Assembly: GCA_963837755.1 (NCBI GenBank)
Contig: CAWIOP010000004.1
Span: 496,001 to 560,000, forward strand
Source of the DNA: JADGHX01 sp963837755
Lineage (GTDB): Bacteria > Pseudomonadota > Gammaproteobacteria > Steroidobacterales > Steroidobacteraceae
Length of the DNA stretch: 64,000 nucleotides
Reading direction: 5' to 3'
Shown here one piece after another: positions 47,601 to 55,792 of the stretch. The notes beneath the pieces are model-generated. The model made no database searches, was not told the DNA's origin, and was given only the letters and a program-made list of their open reading frames with translations. The translations under genes and the position numbers were made by a program. Within the stretch, counting starts at the first letter, position 1; each line of letters begins with the position of its first letter.

Positions 47601-48140
47601 CGGCGCGCGGTAGCCATCCAGCTCATCATCAATCGCGAGCTCGGGTTGAACAAGACGCAGAACCCCTGGCAGGGCTCGTTCGCCATCGACTACCTCACCC
47701 ACCTCGTCGAGGAAGCGGTCTACGAGGAATTCGAGTCGATCTGCGAGCGCGGCGGCGTGCTCGGCGCCATGGAGACGATGTATCAGCGCGGCAAGATCCA
47801 GGAAGAGTCGCTGTACTACGAGACCCGGAAACACGACGGCAGCCTGCCCATCGTCGGCGTGAACACGTTCCTGTCGAACAGCGACGCGAGCGAGGAGCTC
47901 AAGGGCGCGGCGCTGATCCGCTCGACCGAAGAGGAGAAGCAGGCGCAGGTTGGCGCGGTCCGCGCATTTCAGGCGCGCAATGCCCAACGCACCGGCGAAG
48001 CGCTGGCACGTCTTCAGGCCGCTGCCTCATCTGGCGGGAATGTGTTCGGCGAGCTGATGGAATCCGTGAAGGTGTGCTCGCTCGGCCAGATCTCGAACGC
48101 GCTGTATCACGTCGGCGGGCAGTACAGAAGAAACATGTAG
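44685..48140 (+). CDS. icmF: Fused isobutyryl-CoA mutase, IcmF
   Basis: A coenzyme-B12-dependent isomerase fused to its own chaperone GTPase, 1151 aa. N-terminal B12-binding domain (about 25-150: SLFDGHDAAINMIRRLL, SSYQGGHNEY, VGGGGTIAP); G-protein domain (about 200-430: GTGGAGKSSLNDELL P-loop, DPTRRRSGGALLGDRIRMN, ETAGIGQSD, LNKSEKRGS, where Glu stands at the usual Asp of NKxD); mutase TIM barrel to the end (YPYTGGVYPYRR, EGAPERTNRRFHYL, RTGNSGVSIATLDDMKKLYSGFDL). It interconverts isobutyryl- and n-butyryl-CoA; IcmF relatives also act on isovaleryl/pivalyl-CoA. The ATG at 44685 is chosen (AAGGTG upstream); a GTG four codons earlier is possible. Frame intact over 3.4 kb. Divergent from the TetR operon. 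Confidence 0.95.
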   Translation: MNARSEDGAALRRQLDSPPAGAPLRFVSAASLFDGHDAAINMIRRLLQAEGAEVVHLGHNRSVADIVRAAIQEDADGIAVSSYQGGHNEYFAYMVDMLRQQGADHIRIVVGGGGTIAPHEIAALEAHGVEKIYTPEDGRQMGLVGMIQDVIQRVRRVPRPAYGLGPLNAKDHGHLARTISVLEGAAGCDATVEQIRRAVARSRSSAPVIGVTGTGGAGKSSLNDELLSRFVRHFPDKQIAVVAMDPTRRRSGGALLGDRIRMNSLSSQSIFMRSLATRRQHMATSAVLKDVIGLYKLAGFDLIVVETAGIGQSDTEIVDLVDLSLYVMTSEYGAASQLEKIDMLDFADMIVLNKSEKRGSADSLRDVRKQWRRNHSERAAVPDAEVPVFPTIASRFNDPGVNRLFAALCASDPVKWPLDDPGPTELTAREPLIPGARVRYLAEIAQGGRDVKARIEQQARAASRAFGLYQSLVALADASLPQPLDRYADASLADAGADGTLRTLRSAYNKALDEVGAEGVTELKRWPARAEAATAASYSYTVRDRVVTGENYTESLSRQPIPKLAVPKFSDWGEILRFVLSENLPGAYPYTGGVYPYRREEEDPTRMFAGEGAPERTNRRFHYLAGGHGAARLSTAFDSTTLYGEDPDTRPDIYGRTGNSGVSIATLDDMKKLYSGFDLCNPSTSVSMTINGPAPMILAMFMNTAVDQRVERYLKTGGHWAEAQARIGAIHRAAQERGLAPPGYVGELPAGHDGSGLALLGVTGDELLPREVYERIRAEALQAVRGTVQADILKEDQAQNTCIFSTEFALRMMGDVQQFFIDRKVRNFYSVSISGYHIAEAGANPVSQLAFTLANGFTIVEYYLARGMKIDDFAPNLSFFFSNGMDPEYAVIGRVARRIWARAMRERYGAGARSQMLKYHIQTSGRSLHAREISFNDIRTTLQALYALFDNCNSLHTNAYDEALTTPTEESVRRAVAIQLIINRELGLNKTQNPWQGSFAIDYLTHLVEEAVYEEFESICERGGVLGAMETMYQRGKIQEESLYYETRKHDGSLPIVGVNTFLSNSDASEELKGAALIRSTEEEKQAQVGAVRAFQARNAQRTGEALARLQAAASSGGNVFGELMESVKVCSLGQISNALYHVGGQYRRNM

Positions 48141-48197
48141 ATCGCAACATTAGCGCCGCGGCGAATGGCGGCGCACAGGCAGTGGTGATCTCGAGCT

Positions 48198-48980
48198 TCA
48201 CGCCGCCGCAGCGCTCTCCGCCACCAGGTCTGGCTCTCGAAGCACGCCGAGAATGGCGGAGCGCGCGCGATCGCGAAGCTCCGTGGCCGCGCCGTCCGGC
48301 GTCTCGGCAACCGCGAAGATCGGCTCCAGAAATTCGATCTCGATGCGGGCCGGGTGGGGCCACACGCCCTTTGGCGGAAACGCGCGGCGCGTTCCGCGCA
48401 CCACAGCCGGCACCACAGGGCAACCCGCGCGCGCGGCAATGGTGAACGCACCGGCGTGAAATTTTCCGAGGCCGGGCCGCGAGTCGAAAGTGCCTTCGGG
48501 AAAAAAAACGAGCGAATTGCCACCCACCGCGGTGCGCAGCACCCGCCGCGCATCGACCCCACCGCGATTGCGGTTGAATCGCTCCACGAACTGCGACCCC
48601 AGCCGCCGCAGCAGCGTGCCCGCAACCGGCACCCGCTCCATCTCCCGCTTGATGACGAACCCGAACCTTGGAGGCAGCGCCGCCGTCATGACGAGCCCGT
48701 CGAGATAGCTCGCATGGTTCGCGACCACGACGCATGGGCCGGGCGGAATGCGCTCCAGGTGCTTCACCACCAGCGGCATGCCTGTAAACAGGAGCAGCAT
48801 GCGTGACATTGCGCGTGCGACGTTTCGCCGGCGCGTGAGCCCCGGTAGCAGCATGCCGGCCAGCGCGGTCAGCCCGAGCGTGAGAAACATGCCGTACGTG
48901 TAGATGGCGTAAACCAGCCGCGCCAGGAAGCGATGTGGTGCGGAAGTCACAGTAGGGTGCGCGGTCGGCTGCTCGGTCAT
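48198..48980 (-). CDS. plsC: 1-acyl-sn-glycerol-3-phosphate acyltransferase
   Basis: Acylates lysophosphatidate in phospholipid synthesis at the inner membrane. Membrane helix near residues 20-45; acyltransferase motif I NHASYLD (H-x4-D), motif III FFPEGTFDSRPGLGKFHAGAF and the region VVPAVVRGTRR. 260 aa, the usual size. The gene is convergent with icmF, whose stop is 57 bases away. No clear operon partner. Confidence 0.92.
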   Translation of the reverse strand: MTEQPTAHPTVTSAPHRFLARLVYAIYTYGMFLTLGLTALAGMLLPGLTRRRNVARAMSRMLLLFTGMPLVVKHLERIPPGPCVVVANHASYLDGLVMTAALPPRFGFVIKREMERVPVAGTLLRRLGSQFVERFNRNRGGVDARRVLRTAVGGNSLVFFPEGTFDSRPGLGKFHAGAFTIAARAGCPVVPAVVRGTRRAFPPKGVWPHPARIEIEFLEPIFAVAETPDGAATELRDRARSAILGVLREPDLVAESAAAA

Positions 48981-49130
48981 GCCTGTCTATATCTACAAAG
49001 GCGCCATGCCATGGGTGTGAACTGGTTCTCTTTATGTTAATGCTTCCATGCGGATGTGAAGGTGATCACGCACGGCTCCGGAGCGCTCTACACATACTGC
49101 CCGCGCTTCACCAAAGGAGCGAGATCCGTC

Positions 49131-50072
49131 TTGTCCAAACACGCAGCCCTTGCCGCCGTTGCCTCCTCATCCACGAGCGCAGATTCGACCGACCCGGCCG
49201 TATCCCGCTTCCTGGATGCCGTCTGGATGGAGCGCGGCCTGTCGCCAAACACGCTCGCGGCGTATCGCGCCGACCTGACCGCGCTCACGCGCTGGCTGGC
49301 GGAGCGTGGGCTGCCCATCATGAAGACAACGCGCTCCGATCTTCAGGATTTCATCGCGTTCCGGGTTCACGCGGGTGCCCGCCCGCGCTCCACGGCGCGC
49401 CAGCTTTCCAGTTACCGCCGTTTCTTCCGCTACTTTCTGCGGGAGAACCAGATCAAGGAAGACCCCACCGCGCAGATTGCCATGCCGAAGATCGGCCGCT
49501 CTCTGCCCAAGAGCCTCACGGAAGAGGAAGTCGAGTCGCTGCTCGGCGCCCCGGCGGTGAACGACCCACTCGGCAGCCGCGACCGCTGCATGCTCGAAGT
49601 GCTCTACGCCACGGGCCTGCGCGTCTCGGAGCTCGTGAACCTGCGAGCCGGCCAGGTGAATCTGAACCAGGGTGTCATTCGTATTCTGGGCAAGGGCAAT
49701 CGCGAGCGGCTCATTCCCCTCGGCGAGGAAGCCGTGCGCTGGCTCGGCGAATTCTCGCGCGGCTCGCGCGCGGAGATTCTGCTCGAGCGCCAGACGGACT
49801 ATCTCTTCCCCACGCGCCGCGGCGATCGTATGACGCGCCAGGCGTTCTGGCACATCATCAAGCGCTATGCCCGCAAGGCCGGCGTGAGCAAAGAGCTGTC
49901 GCCGCACACGCTTCGCCATGCGTTCGCCACGCACCTGCTGAACCACGGCGCCGACCTGCGCGTGGTGCAGATGCTGCTGGGGCATAGCGACTTGTCGACC
50001 ACCCAGATCTACACGCACGTGGCCCGGGAGCGCATGAAAGAATTGCACTCCACGCATCACCCGCGCGGCTGA
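49131..50072 (+). CDS. xerD: Site-specific tyrosine recombinase XerD
   Basis: Chromosome dimer resolution recombinase acting at dif with XerC. The N-terminal SAM-like core-binding domain (SRFLDAVWMERGLSPNTLAAYRADL) is followed by the catalytic domain with the RHRHY set: Arg in ATGLRVSELVNL, HTLRHAFATHLL, GHSDLSTTQIYTHV ending in the nucleophilic Tyr. The in-frame TTG at 49131, after AAAGGAG, gives 313 aa, close to E. coli XerD; the frame is open from a GTG at 49056. It lies upstream of dsbC on the same strand, an arrangement known from other gammaproteobacteria. Confidence 0.93.
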   Translation: MSKHAALAAVASSSTSADSTDPAVSRFLDAVWMERGLSPNTLAAYRADLTALTRWLAERGLPIMKTTRSDLQDFIAFRVHAGARPRSTARQLSSYRRFFRYFLRENQIKEDPTAQIAMPKIGRSLPKSLTEEEVESLLGAPAVNDPLGSRDRCMLEVLYATGLRVSELVNLRAGQVNLNQGVIRILGKGNRERLIPLGEEAVRWLGEFSRGSRAEILLERQTDYLFPTRRGDRMTRQAFWHIIKRYARKAGVSKELSPHTLRHAFATHLLNHGADLRVVQMLLGHSDLSTTQIYTHVARERMKELHSTHHPRG

Positions 50073-50306
50073 TCCGCCTCACCGCCGACCCGAAGATTTA
50101 TTTCAGCGACAGTCCGCCGACCGTCGCGGGTGTCCATCCCGTGTACAAGCCTGTCTGCGAGGCGGGTTGGTGGGCCCTGTGGCGCTGGAGCCTCGATTTT
50201 CATCTGCTAGACTGCTGCGGCGTCGAGGCTTGGCCACGAACCTTCGGCGGACGAGCCGGTCCAAACCGCACCTTCTCTACCCAACACACCCAAGGCTGGA
50301 AGACAC

Positions 50307-51062
50307 ATGTCACCTCGCGCGTGGATTCTTCTTCTGGGCCTCGTCAGTGCCGCGGTGCCGTTCACGGTGAGCGCCCAGCAGCGCGTTACGCCTGCCAGCG
50401 ACCCCGCAGCTGCCGTTAAAGACCCACGCGTGGACCTTGCTGCGAAAATCCCGGGCGCCAAGGCCGACGAGCTGCGCGAGTCGCCGATTCCGGGCGTCTA
50501 CGAGCTGGCCCGCGGCACCGACATCGCCTATGTCTCCGAGGACGGCAAGTACGCCATCGCCGGCGACCTGTACGACATGGGCTCGAACGCGAACCTCACC
50601 GAAAAGACCCGCCGCTCCGAGCGCTTGAAACTGCTCGCGGCCGTGCCGGAGTCGCAGATGGTGGTGTTCGGGCCGAAAGACCCCAAGTACACCGTCTCCG
50701 TGTTCACCGACGTGGACTGTACCTACTGTCGCAAGCTCCACAGCCAGATCGCGGAATACAACCGCATGGGCATCAAGGTGCGCTACCTGTTCTACCCCCG
50801 CACCGGCCCGAACACCGAGTCGTGGGAGAAGGCCGAAGAGGTCTGGTGCTCGAACAATCGCGGCGATGCGCTCACGCGCGCCAAGCGCGGTGAGGAGATC
50901 ACCGGGCCCAAGCACTGCGCCAATTCGCCGGTGGCGAGGCAGTATGCGCTGGGGCAGGAAATGGGCGTGCGCGGCACGCCGGCCATCCTGCTCGACAGCG
51001 GCGAGATGCTGCCCGGCTACCTGCCGCCCCAGATGCTGGCCCAGCACCTGAAGGGCAAGTAG
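50307..51062 (+). CDS. dsbC: Thiol:disulphide interchange protein DsbC
   Basis: Periplasmic disulphide isomerase. A signal peptide (ending VSAQQ) leads to an N-terminal dimerisation domain (about 35-105: RESPIPGVYELARGTDIAYVSEDGKYAIAGDLYD) and a thioredoxin fold with the active site DVDCTYCRKLH and a cis-Pro loop RGTPAILL. 251 aa. It is 235 bases after xerD on the same strand. The product shuffles wrong disulphides in exported proteins, of which this window encodes several cysteine-rich ones. Confidence 0.93.
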   Translation: MSPRAWILLLGLVSAAVPFTVSAQQRVTPASDPAAAVKDPRVDLAAKIPGAKADELRESPIPGVYELARGTDIAYVSEDGKYAIAGDLYDMGSNANLTEKTRRSERLKLLAAVPESQMVVFGPKDPKYTVSVFTDVDCTYCRKLHSQIAEYNRMGIKVRYLFYPRTGPNTESWEKAEEVWCSNNRGDALTRAKRGEEITGPKHCANSPVARQYALGQEMGVRGTPAILLDSGEMLPGYLPPQMLAQHLKGK

Positions 51063-51079
51063 CCCCGACCGGCCCCGCT

Positions 51080-51403
51080 CTAGCGCTCCAGCAACTTCAG
51101 CTTGTCGGGTACGCCGTTCCACTGCTTGGCATCGGGCGGCTCGGGCTTCTTTTCCGTGATCACGGGCCAGCCCTTGGCCAGCTCCGCGTTCAGCGCCTTG
51201 AACGGCTCCTGGCCGGCGGGCAGCTCTTCTTCCGAGAAAATGGCCTCGACGGGGCACTCCGGCTCGCACAACGTACAGTCGATGCACTCATCGGGATCGA
51301 TGACGAGGAAATTCGGGCCCTCGTGAAAGCAGTCCACCGGACACACTTCCACGCAGTCCATGTACTTGCACTTGATGCACTGTTCAGTAACGACAAACGT
51401 CAT
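51080..51403 (-). CDS. fdxA: 7Fe ferredoxin
   Basis: A 107-aa ferredoxin very like Azotobacter FdI: MTFVVTEQCIKCKYMDCVEVCPVDC binds a 3Fe-4S cluster with one ligand of the second, CIDCTLCEPECPVEAI binds the 4Fe-4S cluster, and the C-terminal LNAELAKGWPVITEKK and LKLLER tail is conserved in this group. The ATG follows AAGGAA at proper spacing. It is convergent with dsbC, the stops being 17 bases apart. Role: low-potential electron carrier in the cytoplasm, possibly linked to redox stress. Confidence 0.96.
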   Translation of the reverse strand: MTFVVTEQCIKCKYMDCVEVCPVDCFHEGPNFLVIDPDECIDCTLCEPECPVEAIFSEEELPAGQEPFKALNAELAKGWPVITEKKPEPPDAKQWNGVPDKLKLLER

Positions 51404-51521
51404 GCGGATTCCTTGGGGGTGGCCAGCCGGCGATGCGGCGGGCGTGCGCATTGTGCCACGCGGCCCGCCGGCTCGTGAAATGCGGCGGTAACGTAGTGGC
51501 GGCTGAGGCGCGGTAAACGCG

Positions 51522-52112
51522 CTATTTTTGTCCAGCGGAGCCGCCGCCCGAGCGGGCGCTGTCGGGCCGGCCCCGGTCGAGCACGGTAATGTGCTGGTCC
51601 TCGCGGCCGGCGGCGCGGTCGGCCAGATATCTCTGCAGGGAGAATGTGGTGCTCTGGAACGCAATATCGTCCCAGGGGATCTCGTCCGGCGTCACGAGCT
51701 TGACCTCGAGACTCTCCGGCCCCGCCCCGAAGCCCGGCGTGCGCAGGTGGGCCCGGAAGAACACGTGCACCTGGTGCGCGCCGATGATGCTCACGAGCGA
51801 GAGCAGCGAGCCAATCTCCACGTCTGCCAGCGCTTCTTCGTACGACTCTCGCGCCGCGCCCTGCTGCAACGACTCGCCGTTCTCCATGAACCCCGCCGGC
51901 ACCGTCCAGTAACCCCGCCGCGGCTCGATGGCGCGCTTGCAGAGCAGGATGCGAGCCTCGTGCTCCACGACGCAGCCCACGACGACGCGAGGGTTCTGGT
52001 AGTGAATGGTGCCGCAGGAGTCGCAGATGAAGCGGGGCAGGTGGTCGCCCGGCGGCATGCGATGTGCGACAGGGCTGCCGCAGATACTGCAGAAATTCAT
52101 TGCGGGTGGCAT
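51522..52112 (-). CDS. Nudix hydrolase with N-terminal zinc ribbon
   Basis: A 196-aa protein. CSICGSPV and CDSCGTIHYQNP form a zinc ribbon; the Nudix box GFMENGESLQQGAARESYEEALADV has the G-x5-E-x7-RE-x2-EE core, though the usual Gly after EE is Leu. Similar proteins hydrolyse NAD-type or ADP-ribose-type substrates. The ATG at 52112 has GGAG just upstream; a second ATG four codons later is possible. It lies 20 bases after the tRNA-Leu gene, on the same strand, and may be transcribed from the tRNA promoter. Confidence 0.9.
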   Translation of the reverse strand: MPPAMNFCSICGSPVAHRMPPGDHLPRFICDSCGTIHYQNPRVVVGCVVEHEARILLCKRAIEPRRGYWTVPAGFMENGESLQQGAARESYEEALADVEIGSLLSLVSIIGAHQVHVFFRAHLRTPGFGAGPESLEVKLVTPDEIPWDDIAFQSTTFSLQRYLADRAAGREDQHITVLDRGRPDSARSGGGSAGQK

Positions 52113-52132
52113 CGCTCCGCTCGCGTCGGCGG

Positions 52133-52219
52133 TGGTGCCCAGGGCGAGAATCGAACTCGCATGACCTTGCGGCCGGCAGATTTTGAGTCTGCTGTGTCTA
52201 CCAGTTCCACCACCCGGGC
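52133..52219 (-). tRNA. tRNA-Leu (anticodon CAA)
   Basis: The minus strand reads GCCCGGG acceptor, D arm with TGGTAGAC, anticodon stem GCAGA with loop CTCAAAA (anticodon CAA), a long variable arm as in Leu tRNAs, the T arm CGAGTTCGATTCTCG and 3' CCTGGGC-ACCA. The CCA is encoded. Total 87 bases. Confidence 0.95.
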
Positions 52220-52230
52220 GTGGGGCGGGG

Positions 52231-52236
52231 AGTATA
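52231..52236 (-). promoter_or_regulatory. Predicted -10 element of the tRNA-Leu gene
   Basis: TATACT on the minus strand ends 11 bases before the mature tRNA 5' end and is followed by a G/C-only discriminator (CCCCGCC), the pattern of stringently controlled stable-RNA promoters. The -35 element is weak. Confidence 0.5.
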
Positions 52237-52310
52237 GAGGCCCGCAACGATTTTGGCTCGGGGGTGCGGGGGCTGCGACCTTTTGGCGCGGGGCTGCATC
52301 TAACAGCCTC

Positions 52311-52934
52311 GTGAGCCGCCTGACTGAAATCACGGTCGCCGAAGACATCCTGCTGAAGGCCCGGTGTGGGGAGGAGAGCGCCCAGGCTCACATCTACACG
52401 CTCATGGCGCCCGCGGTGTTCGGCCTCATCCGGCGCATCGTCGCCCATCGCGCGCTCGCCGAAGACCTGTTCCAGGACACCATGATGACGGTGTTCGAGC
52501 GCCTCGGCTCCTTCCGCGGCGAGGCGCCGCTGGGCGCGTGGGTGCGGCAGGTGGCGGTCACGAGATGTCTCATGTACCTGCGCTCGCCGTGGCACCGCGC
52601 CAGGCTGGCGCTCGACCGCATCGACGAGCCGTCGTCGTCCGATCGATCCGGCCACTTGCCGGGCGAATCGCATGCGCGCGATGAGCTGTTGCGGCTCGCG
52701 GTGCCGGATGCGTGGTCCGACCAGGTGGATCTGGAGCGCGCGCTCGCAACGCTTTCACCCACGGCGCGCGCCGTGGTGTGGCTCTATGACGTGGAAGGGT
52801 ATTCCCACGAGGAGATTGCGCGGCACTTCGGCCGCTCGATCAGTTTTTCCAAGTCCCAGCTCGCACGCGCCCACGCGCGCCTGCGCGAGTGGTACGAACC
52901 GCAGACGGACGGTCAGCCATGTGCGCCGAACTGA
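52311..52934 (+). CDS. ECF-type RNA polymerase sigma factor
   Basis: A 207-aa sigma factor with region 2 (about 25-95: APAVFGLIRRIVAHRALAEDLFQDTMMTVFERLGSF, GEAPLGAWVRQVAVTRCLMYLR) and region 4 (about 145-195: LSPTARAVVWLYDVEGYSHEEIARHFGRSISFSKSQLARAHARL). The GTG at 52311 is the first good start after the divergent tRNA promoter. The stop lies inside the next gene (16-base overlap), so expression of the membrane protein downstream is coupled. That arrangement suggests an ECF factor held by a membrane anti-sigma protein, i.e. an envelope-response system. Confidence 0.88.
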   Translation: MSRLTEITVAEDILLKARCGEESAQAHIYTLMAPAVFGLIRRIVAHRALAEDLFQDTMMTVFERLGSFRGEAPLGAWVRQVAVTRCLMYLRSPWHRARLALDRIDEPSSSDRSGHLPGESHARDELLRLAVPDAWSDQVDLERALATLSPTARAVVWLYDVEGYSHEEIARHFGRSISFSKSQLARAHARLREWYEPQTDGQPCAPN

Positions 52935-53530
52935 ATCATTTCACGAGCCCACGCGCTCCGGCGCGTGCGGATGACATCCCCCGGCAGCTTCGCGACCTGC
53001 CCTCGCAGCTGTCGCCACCCTACGGCTGGGCGGAATTCCGCCGTCGCGGCCGCGACCGTTTCCCCGGTCGGCGCAACTTGGTGAAGTGGCCGCACGCGGC
53101 GGCCGCAGCGGGGCTCACGGCGTTCGTTGCGGCCATGGCGATGCTCGGCACGGCAGATCGTGCGCAGAGCCCCGGTGAAGGTGCGTCGGCACAGATGGTT
53201 GCTCCCCCCGACGCGAACGAGCTTGAGACGATGGAAGCCGCAAACGAGGAAATGTCCGGTGCTCGCGCGCCGGATGCCGGCCAGGCGCAACTGACGCGCG
53301 CGTGGCTTGCGCGCCAGCCCGCGGAGCCCGCGCTGGTGCGCGTGGGCCCGCGCATCGCCATTGCGAACCTCGAAGATCGCATCGCCTGGTTCGACGACAC
53401 ACTCACGGGCGAGCGGCTGCAGGGCGTGAATGCGCACTCCATTGAAGTGCTTCAACAGGAACGCGCGCGCCTCGTGAGCTCGCTGGCGCAGGTACGTTAC
53501 GCGGAGGCGCTGGCGGCCGATGGGTCGTGA
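52919..53530 (+). CDS. Single-pass membrane protein, anti-sigma candidate
   Basis: 203 aa. A cytoplasmic, basic N-terminal part of about 55 residues (MCAELNHF...RRNLVKWPH) precedes one membrane helix (AAAAGLTAFVAAMAML, about 58-74) and a periplasmic part of 130 residues with a coiled-coil-like helix (SIEVLQQERARLVSSLAQVRYAEAL). No zinc-finger motif is present, so it is not of the common ZAS class. It overlaps the ECF sigma gene and is followed by a periplasmic PDZ protein, which supports an anti-sigma role by context only. The ATG at 52919 is the start within the overlap. Confidence 0.6.
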   Translation: MCAELNHFTSPRAPARADDIPRQLRDLPSQLSPPYGWAEFRRRGRDRFPGRRNLVKWPHAAAAAGLTAFVAAMAMLGTADRAQSPGEGASAQMVAPPDANELETMEAANEEMSGARAPDAGQAQLTRAWLARQPAEPALVRVGPRIAIANLEDRIAWFDDTLTGERLQGVNAHSIEVLQQERARLVSSLAQVRYAEALAADGS

Positions 53531-53561
53531 GCGCGCGATCGGAAATGTCAGAGGTGTCACG

Positions 53562-54653
53562 GTGAATACATCAGTTGTTGGCCACGGCGGCGTGCGCAAT
53601 GGCGTGGTTCGGACGGGCGCGGTTGCGTTACTGCTCGGTGCCGCGCTCGCGGCCAGCGGTGCTCGCGCGGCCGAGAATGTCGAACGGGACGACACGCTTG
53701 CACGGCCCGCCGTGCCTGCAGCGCCGGCGGTTCCACGCGCGTTGCCGGCACCGCCCGTGGCTGTGCCTGCCGTGCCACCGAAGCCTGCGGAGGGCGCATC
53801 CGAGCGTCGTTCCGAGTCGCAGCAGCGCGAGTCGCTTGCGGAAATCGAGGCAAAAATGCGCGACGCACAGGAGCGCCTGCGCGCCGCCGCGGCCGAAGTC
53901 GCGGCGCTCGCCGCGGAACGGGCCCAGAACGCCATGGCCAATTTCACCTGGCCAAACGAGTGGACGCGCCGCACGGTCATCGGTGTGCAACTGAGCTCCG
54001 ACGGCAAGGATGGCGCAAAGGTCGTCGACGTGAGCCCCGGTGGGCCGGCAGAGCTCGCGGGTGTTCGCGCAGGCGATGTCATTGTCATGCTGAACGGCAA
54101 GGATGTGAGAAGCGACGGGGCTCGGCAGGTGGTCCGGCTGCTGCGCGACGTGAAGCCGGAGAGCAAAGTGAAACTGCGCGTCCTGCGCGACGGCAAGACC
54201 CGGGACTTCGAGGTGATAGCGCGCCCGTTCGCGCCCAACACGTTCGTTTACCGCGGCGACCCGCCGCCTGGGCCCGACAGCGACGCGTTCCGCGACCCGG
54301 TCGGCCCGTTCACTTATCAGTTCGCGCCTCGCAACGAGCTCGCGGGCCTCGAAGTGACTACGCTCACGCCGCAGCTCGGGCGCTACTTCGGCACGGACAA
54401 GGGCGTGCTGGTGGTGCGGGCGCCGAAGAGCGACGTGTTCAAGCTGCAGGATGGCGACGTCATCATTGCCATCGACGGCCGTGAGCCCACGAGCGGGTCG
54501 CACATTTCGCGCATCCTCGGCTCGTATCAGCCGGGTGAGCAGCTCACGTTGCGGGTGATCCGCGACCGCAAGTCGCAGGATATTGTCGTCACCCGCCCGG
54601 ACGACAACCGGCGCACCCGCATACGCACCACCTGGCTGGGCGAGCCGATGTGA
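53562..54653 (+). CDS. Exported protein with two PDZ domains
   Basis: A 363-aa precursor: signal peptide ending GARAAE, a Pro/Ala-rich linker, a coiled-coil helix (ESQQRESLAEIEAKMRDAQERLRAAAAEVAAL, near 85-125), then PDZ1 (about 135-215: IGVQLSSDGKDGAKVVDVSPGGPAELAGVRAGDVIVMLNGKDV) and PDZ2 (about 250-340: LEVTTLTPQLGRYFGTDKGVLV, LQDGDVIIAIDGREPTSGSHISRIL). There is no trypsin-like domain, so it is not a protease itself. The GTG at 53562 with AGAGGTG upstream gives the best signal peptide; the frame is open from 53520. It follows the sigma and membrane-protein genes and could sense or bind misfolded envelope proteins. Confidence 0.85.
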   Translation: MNTSVVGHGGVRNGVVRTGAVALLLGAALAASGARAAENVERDDTLARPAVPAAPAVPRALPAPPVAVPAVPPKPAEGASERRSESQQRESLAEIEAKMRDAQERLRAAAAEVAALAAERAQNAMANFTWPNEWTRRTVIGVQLSSDGKDGAKVVDVSPGGPAELAGVRAGDVIVMLNGKDVRSDGARQVVRLLRDVKPESKVKLRVLRDGKTRDFEVIARPFAPNTFVYRGDPPPGPDSDAFRDPVGPFTYQFAPRNELAGLEVTTLTPQLGRYFGTDKGVLVVRAPKSDVFKLQDGDVIIAIDGREPTSGSHISRILGSYQPGEQLTLRVIRDRKSQDIVVTRPDDNRRTRIRTTWLGEPM

Positions 54654-54738
54654 GCGCCGCTGGCGGCTCACGCTGGGCCGGGCGCACCGGCCTGCAAGCC
54701 GCCACGCCTTTTGCGCCCGGAGGCACTACCATGCGCGG

Positions 54739-55771
54739 GTGCGCCGCACTGACTTTGCCTACGATCTTCCCGAAGAACTGATTGCCCAGACACCGCTCGC
54801 CGAACGGTCGGCGAGCCGCCTGCTCGCGCTCGATGGAAAAACGGGCGCGCTGAGCGACCTCACCATCCGCCACCTGCCGGGCCTCGTGCGCCCGGGCGAC
54901 CTCCTGGTGTTCAACGACACGCGCGTCGTGGCTGCGCGCCTCGTGGGCTTCAAGCCGTCGGGCGGGCGAGTGGAGATCTTTCTGGAGCGCCCGCTCGGCG
55001 AGCGCCTGGCACTGGTGCATTTACGCGCCAGCAAAGCGATTCGCGAGGAGCTGGAAATTGCGACGGCAGGTGGCACGGTGCGTGTTGTCGCGAAGGATGA
55101 CGACTTGTGGAAAGTCGCGTTGCCGGCGCCCACGCTCGAATTCTTCGAGCGGTGGGGCGAGGTGCCTTTGCCGCCTTACATTCATCGCACTCCGGATGCG
55201 GCAGATCGCGAGCGGTATCAGAGCATCTTTGCCCGGCACGCCGGGGCCGTGGCCGCGCCCACGGCGAGCCTGCATTTCGACGCCGGTTTGATCGGAGAGC
55301 TCGAAGCTCGCGGGGCAATCCGGGCCTTCGTGACGCTGCATGTCGGCGCCGGCACCTTTCAGCCCATCCGCACGCACAATCTGGAGTCGCACGTGATGCA
55401 TGCGGAGCGGGTGACGGTTGGCGCGGCGACGTGCGAAGCCGTCGAGCGCGCCCGTGCGGCCGGGGGAAGGGTGGTTGCGATTGGCACCACCGTGGCACGC
55501 GCGCTGGAGGCTGCCGCACTCGAGTCAGGCACCGTGCGCCCGTTTGCCGGCGACACGCGGCTCTTCATCTCGCCGGGATTCCAGTTTCGCGTGGTCGACG
55601 CGCTCGTCACCAACTTCCATCTGCCCGAGTCGACGTTGCTGATGCTGGTGTGCGCGTTTGCCGGGCGCGAGAAAGTATTGGCGGCCTACGAGCACGCCGT
55701 GCGGTTACGCTATCGGTTTTTCAGCTACGGCGATGCCATGTTCGTGACTCCAGAGACTCCTCACCCGGTGA
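54739..55771 (+). CDS. queA: tRNA preQ1(34) S-adenosylmethionine ribosyltransferase-isomerase QueA (ends uncertain)
   Basis: Penultimate step of queuosine synthesis, adding the cyclopentene ring from AdoMet. The product opens DFAYDLPEELIAQTPLAERSASRLL and contains VFNDTRVVAARL, EVPLPPYIHR, TASLHFD, VTLHVGAGTFQPIR and the ending YRFFSYGDAMF. As read the frame lacks a stop after that and runs on through tgt; the family ends about 10-15 residues later, and a TGA at 55769 in the neighbouring frame is the probable true stop. At the other end the ribosome site GGAGGC precedes an ATG (54731) in another frame, while the QueA frame begins with GTG 54739. Both ends thus suggest single-base errors. Confidence 0.9.
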
Positions 55772-55792
55772 ATGCCCCTCGGGGAACGGCCC

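Noticed and set aside
49056..49130. Extended N terminus of XerD from GTG 49056
   Set aside because: The added 25 residues are not part of the family domain and the TTG at 49131 has the better ribosome site.
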